Origin: Phaeosaccion multiseriatum
Taxonomy: Eukaryota; Ochrophyta, other classes
Length of the DNA: 64,000 nucleotides
Direction of reading: 5' to 3'
Assembly: GCA_965112735.1 (NCBI GenBank)
Contig: OZ218956.1
Span: forward strand, 806,001-870,000
A program made the position numbers and the translations under genes. Positions within the stretch are counted from its first letter, which is position 1; every line of letters begins with the position of its first letter. The notes beneath the pieces were generated by a model. That model worked only from the letters and a program-made list of their open reading frames with translations, searched no databases and was not told the DNA's origin. Positions 58,393 to 64,000 of the stretch are shown here, piece by piece.

Positions 58393-61067
58393 GCTGCTTC
58401 AGCAGCGAAGCCACGGAAGTTCTGTTCTCGCAGAGTGGAGTCGACGGAGAAACAGGGTATTGAGAGCCGAGGAGGGGGGAGCGTGAGCGCGTGTGCGTGG
58501 ACCCCGAGGGAGCTGGTAGGATAGAAAGTATATTTATGGCAGCAGATGGAAAACAGCGGATTTGGATTTTCTGCTGGAGCTCAGAAGAGGAGGAGCCCTG
58601 CTGTACTCGCCACGCTACCGTGATTGGAGGAGATCGAGAGCAGGTGCGGGAGCGTGTACAAGCAGGGAGGAGAGTAGAGACTGATGGTGTAGGAAAGCAA
58701 GGATCGCAGTAGGGCCCGACTGCTTCTCTTGTGAGGGTGAAGATGCTGTGTGCTTACTTGTGTCATGCTACCTGTCGCAAACACATGAGGTGCCCCCAAT
58801 GCTAACTGTCGCAAGGGCTTGCGCTACGCACACGCATCTAGTAGAAGTTTGAGAGCCTGGGCTTGATTACGTGTGTGAAGATGGTCCTCACGTCTAGCCC
58901 AAGGTTTTTTCTTTTCTCTCGCCGGTGACGGGGCTTCCACGCTCCCTCGTCGCCCTTTCCTCTCCATTGGTTTCGCGGGGTCCGTCAACCCCAATCTTTT
59001 CGCCTCCTCCCTTCTCCACCCCGCCTGGTTGTGGCGTCGCTGCGGCGGTGGCGGGATCTTTTAGGCTGGGGGGTGAAAGATCCTTCCGCTTTGGTCCTGA
59101 TGGTGATGAGCGCCCCGCGTATCGTATGGGACGCAGATGCAGCAGATGAGAGCCCGGCGTATCGTGTTGGATGGAGATGCAGCAGTGCGGATGGCCTTAG
59201 AGGGGGCTTTCAGGGGGGGAGGCATCGTGTTGGAAGCAGCAGCGCGCAGGGGGGGGAGGAGCCATCCGGTACTCGCTACCCTACCGGGATTGAACAGGAT
59301 TGAGAGCTGGAGCCTGACTTCATGGTAGACACCTTCTCGATCTACGGGAGGAAGGGTTGGTGGACTTTTCTCTTCTTTCGAGCGCCACAATAACAGCAAC
59401 GCGAGTAGCAGCAGCAGCTACGAGTGATCCCGTCCGGCCTGTCGCTTCAGCCGGAGAGTACGGGCGCATGGACAGTGGGTGTAGTGGCAGTTAGTGCTAG
59501 GGTGACGAACGGACAGCTGGGAGGTGGCATTGTTTTCCTCTTCCTCGCCCCTGGAGACGTTTTGCGTAGATGTGGGAGAAGGGCGGCAGCAGAAAGGAGT
59601 GAATAGGGACTCTCAGCCAAGCAGCAAGAGCCTCAGCAGCCACGGCGAGGGCGGAGTTCGTGAGTGTGACAGCCGCGGTCGCATGGATGCGGAGGCAGGT
59701 ATTCGGGCTATTGGAAGGAGCCGGTGGGCTCTGCTTTGGTGGTGGTTGGCGCCTTGAGTAGGTGGCGTGTGCAGCGGCTGTTCTACCTGTGGCCATAACA
59801 GAGAAGCGACGTACAACAGAAGGGGCGCAGCGAGCAAGGAAGGCATGGGTCGGTGGGAGACGGCAGTGAGTGTTTGCAGCGCTTGCCTCCCTGACGACAC
59901 AGCAGCATCTATAGAGTGGCCATCTACGTATTGTGGGGACAGGGCACTACGCTTGGGGGGGTTGCGGAGAGTGGGCAATCGAGCCATGTAGCTACTTATC
60001 TGCAATGGGCGGCGGCGGAGTGGCATTTGGTCATCCACAACAGCTGTGGAGTGAGGGTTGGGGCCTGCCTGTGCTGCGATAGTCGGATAAGGGATTTTTC
60101 GGGGTGCGTGACACTTGAACGGTGCGAACGAAGAAAATGGGCGAGAGCAGGCAATAGGTTTTGCTATGCTTGCGCGACTTACTTGGGGTGGTAAGGATGG
60201 CATATCCTCGTGCCAGAGTGCCCGGTGGTCGATGCTTTGGGGCAGCAGGGCTTGAGATCTTGGGCTTGTTCGTTTGCAGGTCGACAGCAGCGAGGTGTTT
60301 TGCACTCGGTCTTTTGTCGGCCGGGTACTGCGGAAGTCCGCAGCGGACGGTTGGAATAGCAGTGACGGGGTATCGGCACGGTGTATGCAGAAGGGCCGCG
60401 TCTACGAATTGGTGTTCTAGGAGCTTGGTGCGAAAAACATAAGTGCGGCTGTTGGGGCATTTTCTGTTTTTCTACCGGGGTTGGTTCTATGGGATTTTTG
60501 GATCTGTGATTCCGAAAAGAATTTCAATTTGGCTAATTGAGCGACCTTGGACCTGCGGCGATGGCGGAGAGCGCCGACTATCGTAGTCGGAGGACTCCGC
60601 GCGGCTATAGCGGTGATGGAGGAGGGAGTAGAGCTGCGCCGCTTCTCTCTCACTTTTACTGATGGCTCTGAAGGTGGGGACACAACAGATTGGTAGCGAC
60701 ATAGCGGCGACGACTGGTGGCTTCTCCAGTCCAAGGTGGGCCTGGGCCACAGCATTTCAGCACGCGTGCAGGACGCCATGCGCTGGGCAGGGCGCAGTAG
60801 GATACATGCAGACACGGCTGCGCCCAAGGGACTTTGGGTGAATATGGGGGATGAGCGGCTCCTCGGAACCGCTGCCCCCAAAGGCCCGTGCTCGCCCCCG
60901 TCAGGGAAGCGACACCCCGGAGACACTGTGTGCCCCGAGGTGAGTCCCTCTCAGGACTGCACTCTTAATGAAAAGTTTATCCCCCAACATTGGCGACGAC
61001 TGGATGAGGAGGAGCGAGGCCTCTCAATGGGTACCCAGTTTCGATTGAGCGCAACGACTGCGAGAAC
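58393..61067 (+). mobile_element. F1 derivative, 2,675 bp, copy B
   Basis: Head-to-tail repeat of copy A at exactly 2,675-bp offset; every open frame I compared is identical in both, so the duplication is very recent. The junction reads GAGAAC then GCTGCTTC with nothing between. Confidence 0.85.
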
Positions 61068-61874
61068 GCTGCTTCAGCAGCGAAGCCACGGAAGTTCTGT
61101 TCTCGCAGAGTGGAGTCGACGGAGAAACAGGGTATTGAGAGCCGAGGAGGGGGGAGCGTGAGCGCGTGTGCGTGGACCCCGAGGGAGCTGGTAGGATAGA
61201 AAGTATATTTATGGCAGCAGATGGAAAACAGCGGATTTGGATTTTCTGCTGGAGCTCAGAAGAGGAGGAGCCCTGCTGTACTCGCCACGCTACCGTGATT
61301 GGAGGAGATCGAGAGCAGGTGCGGGAGCGTGTACAAGCAGGGAGGAGAGTAGAGACTGATGGTGTAGGAAAGCAAGGATCGCAGTAGGGCCCGACTGCTT
61401 CTCTTGTGAGGGTGAAGATGCTGTGTGCTTACTTGTGTCATGCTACCTGTCGCAAACACATGAGGTGCCCCCAATGCTAACTGTCGCAAGGGCTTGCGCT
61501 ACGCACACGCATCTAGTAGAAGTTTGAGAGCCTGGGCTTGATTACGTGTGTGAAGATGGTCCTCACGTCTAGCCCAAGGTTTTTTCTTTTCCACCCACCC
61601 ACCCATCTAGATTAGTTTTAGTACTTAGTAGTTAGATACTCAGTAGTTAAGGGGGGGATGAGCGGCTCCTCGGAACCGCTGCCCCCAAAGGCCCGTGCTC
61701 GCCCCCGTCAGGGAAGCGACACCCCGGAGACACTGTGTGCCCCGAGGTGAGTCCCTCTCAGGACTGCACTCTTAATGAAAAGTTTATCCCCCAACATTGG
61801 CGACGACTGGATGAGGAGGAGCGAGGCCTCTCAATGGGTACCCAGTTTCGATTGAGCGCAACGACTGCGAGAAC
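61068..61874 (+). mobile_element. Mini-F1 element, 807 bp
   Basis: Left terminal region identical to copies A and B up to AGGTTTTTTCTTTTC. A linker follows (CCACCCACCCACCC, then TTAGTTTTAGTACTTAGTAG, 61591-61645), then the right terminal region ending GAGAAC at 61874. The short F2 copies have the same architecture. Satellite resumes directly with AATAAAGCCC. Confidence 0.85.
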
Positions 61875-64000
61875 AATAAAGCCCAAAGCCCGCATTTGTG
61901 GGGCACACACAGCCCGACCGACGCGTTTGCTGGCCACAACATGCCCACTCCGGGCGTTGGCTCAGCACAACAGGCCCAACTGAGATACTACATTGCCACA
62001 ACAGCGCCAAGTGGGGCCTTGGATGGGCTCAAATGGCCCAATCTGGCTCTGTGCTGGGATCAAGAAAGCCCAAAGCCCGCATTTGTGGGGCACACACAGC
62101 CCGAACGACGCGTTTGCTGGCCACAACATGCCCACTCCGGGCATTGGCTCAGCACAACAGGCCTAACTGAGATACTACATTGCCACAACAGCGCCAAGTG
62201 GGGCCTTGGATGGGCTCAAATGGCCCAATCTGGCTCTGTGCTGGGATCAAAAAAGCCCAAAGCCCGAACAACGCGTTTGCTGGCCACAACATGCCCACTC
62301 CGGGCATTGGCTCAGCACAACAGGCCGAACTAAGATACTACATTGCCACAACAGCGCCAAGTGGGGCCTTGGATGGGCTCAAATGGCCCAATCTGGCTCT
62401 GTGCTGGGATCAAAAAAGCCCAAAGCCCGCATTTGTGGGGCACACAAAGCCCGACCGACGCGTTTGCTGGCCACAACATGCCCACTCCGGGCGTTGGCTC
62501 AGCACAACAGGCCCAACTGAGATACTACATTGCCACAACAGCGCCAAGTGGGGCCTTGGATGGACTCAAATGGCCCAATCTGGCTCTGTGCTGGGATCAA
62601 TAAAGCCCAAAGCCCGAACAACGCGTTTGCTGGCCACAACATGCCCACTCCGGGCATTGGCTCAGCACAACAGGCCCAACTGGGATACTACATTGCCACA
62701 ACAGCGCCAAGTGGGGCCTTGGATGGGCTCAAATGGCCCAATCTGGCTCTGTGCTGGGATCAAAAAAGCCCAAAGTCCGCATTTGTGGGGCACACACAGC
62801 CCGACCGACGCGTTTGCTGGCCACAACATGCCCACTCCGGGCGTTGGCTTAGCACAACAGGCCGAACTGAGATACTACATTGCCACAACAGCGCCAAGTG
62901 GGGCCTTGGATGGGCTCAAATGGCCCAATCTGGCTCTGTGCTGGGATCAATAAAGCCCAAAGTCCGCATTTGTGGGGCACACACAGCCCGACCGACGCGT
63001 TTGCTGGCCACAACATGCCCACTCCGGGCATTGGCTCAGCACAACAGGCCGAACTGAGATACTACGTTGCCACAACAGCGCCAAGTGGGGCCTTGGATGG
63101 GCTCAAATGGCCCAATCTGGCTCTGTGCTGGGATCAAGAAAGCCCAAAGCCCGCATTTGTGGGGCACACACAGCCCGAACGACGCGTTTGCTGGCCACAA
63201 CATGCCGACGCCGGGCATTGGCTCAGCACAACAGGCCTAACTGAGATACTACATTGCCACAACAGCGCCAAGTGGGGCCTTGGATGGGCTCAAATGGCCC
63301 AATCTGGCTCTGTGCTGGGATCAAAAAAGCCCAAAGCCCGAACAACGCGTTTGCTGGCCACAACATGCCCACTCCGGGCATTGGCTCAGCACAACAGGCC
63401 GAACTAAAATACTACATTGCCACAACAGCGCCAAGTGGGGCATTGGATGGGCTCAAATGGCCCAATCTGGCTCTGTGCTGGGATCAATAAAGCCCAAAGC
63501 CCGCATTTGTGGGGCACACAAAGCCCGACCGACGCGTTTGCTGGCCACAACATGCCCACTCCGGGCGTTGGCTCAGCACAACAGGCCCAACTGAGATACT
63601 ACATTGCCACAACAGCGCCAAGTGGGGCCTTGGATGGGCTCAAATGGCCCAATCTGGCTCTGTGCTGGGATCAAGAAAGCCCAAAGTCCGCATTTGTGGG
63701 GCACACACAGCCCGACCGACGCGTTTGCTGGCCACAACATGCCCACTCCGGGCATTGGCTTAGCACAACAGGCCGAACTGAGATACTACATTGCCACAAC
63801 AGCGCCAAGTGGGGCCTTGGATGGGCTCAAATGGCCCAATCTGGCTCTGTGCTGGGATCAATAAAGCCCAAAGCCCGCATTTGTGGGGCACACACAGCCC
63901 GACCGACGCGTTTGCTGGCCACAACATGCCCACTCCGGGCGTTGGCTCAGCACAACAGGCCCAACTGAGATACTACATTGCCACAACAGCGCCAAGTGGG
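61875..64000 (+). repeat. Satellite block 5, continues beyond the window
   Basis: About 12 monomers of the same 187/163-bp family and orientation. The first picks up at the base where the array stopped at 55717. Confidence 0.97.

Overview
This is a eukaryotic nuclear window. The left 9.85 kb is one intron-rich gene with GT-AG introns of about 60-130 nt. The remaining 54 kb is satellite DNA and retroelements, with no ribosome-binding sites, operons, rRNA or convincing tRNA genes. The gene style (short dense introns, a very long coiled-coil protein, a TPFG-x-G type motif) resembles stramenopile algae such as eustigmatophytes. That is inference only, and no marker gene in the window fixes the species.

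Layout. (1) 9-9852: the 3' part of a gene for a protein of more than 2,500 residues; 25 visible exons join in frame and end in a CHORD-like zinc motif. (2) 9907-11892: degraded pieces of a tyrosine-recombinase (DIRS-type) retroelement family, here called F1, plus an inverted satellite monomer and an inverted mini-element. (3) 11893-13160: a satellite block. (4) 13162-19781: the most complete F1 element, with ORF1 (gag-like), RT-RNase H and a tyrosine recombinase; the recombinase is broken by a 615-bp foldback insertion. (5) 20067-25764: a long and a short copy of a second related family, F2, joined head to tail; the long copy carries a 1.58-kb LTR-type mini-retroelement. (6) 24829-34582: a macrosatellite of about 3.08 kb made of short F2 plus satellite. 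(7) 34583-55717: an uninterrupted 21-kb satellite array of 187- and 163-bp monomers with higher-order repeats. (8) 55718-61874: three F1 derivatives joined head to tail and inserted in satellite with no missing satellite sequence. (9) 61875-64000: satellite continuing past the window edge. Satellite makes up about 31 kb, nearly half of the window.

Taken together, the right 50 kb looks like a heterochromatic, possibly centromeric or pericentromeric block in which DIRS-type elements enter a satellite and some element-satellite junctions are later amplified with it. The most notable points are these: both element families are inserted in the same A-rich gap of the monomer; both families share terminal hairpins (one with a pair that covaries) and a repeated 14-bp motif; F1 ORF1 and RT lie in one frame separated by a single UGA followed by strong potential hairpins; and the foldback insertion has a 4-bp target duplication confirmed by a related empty site within the same window. 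The many 60-240-residue open frames in the satellite are artefacts of monomer length and are not annotated as genes.
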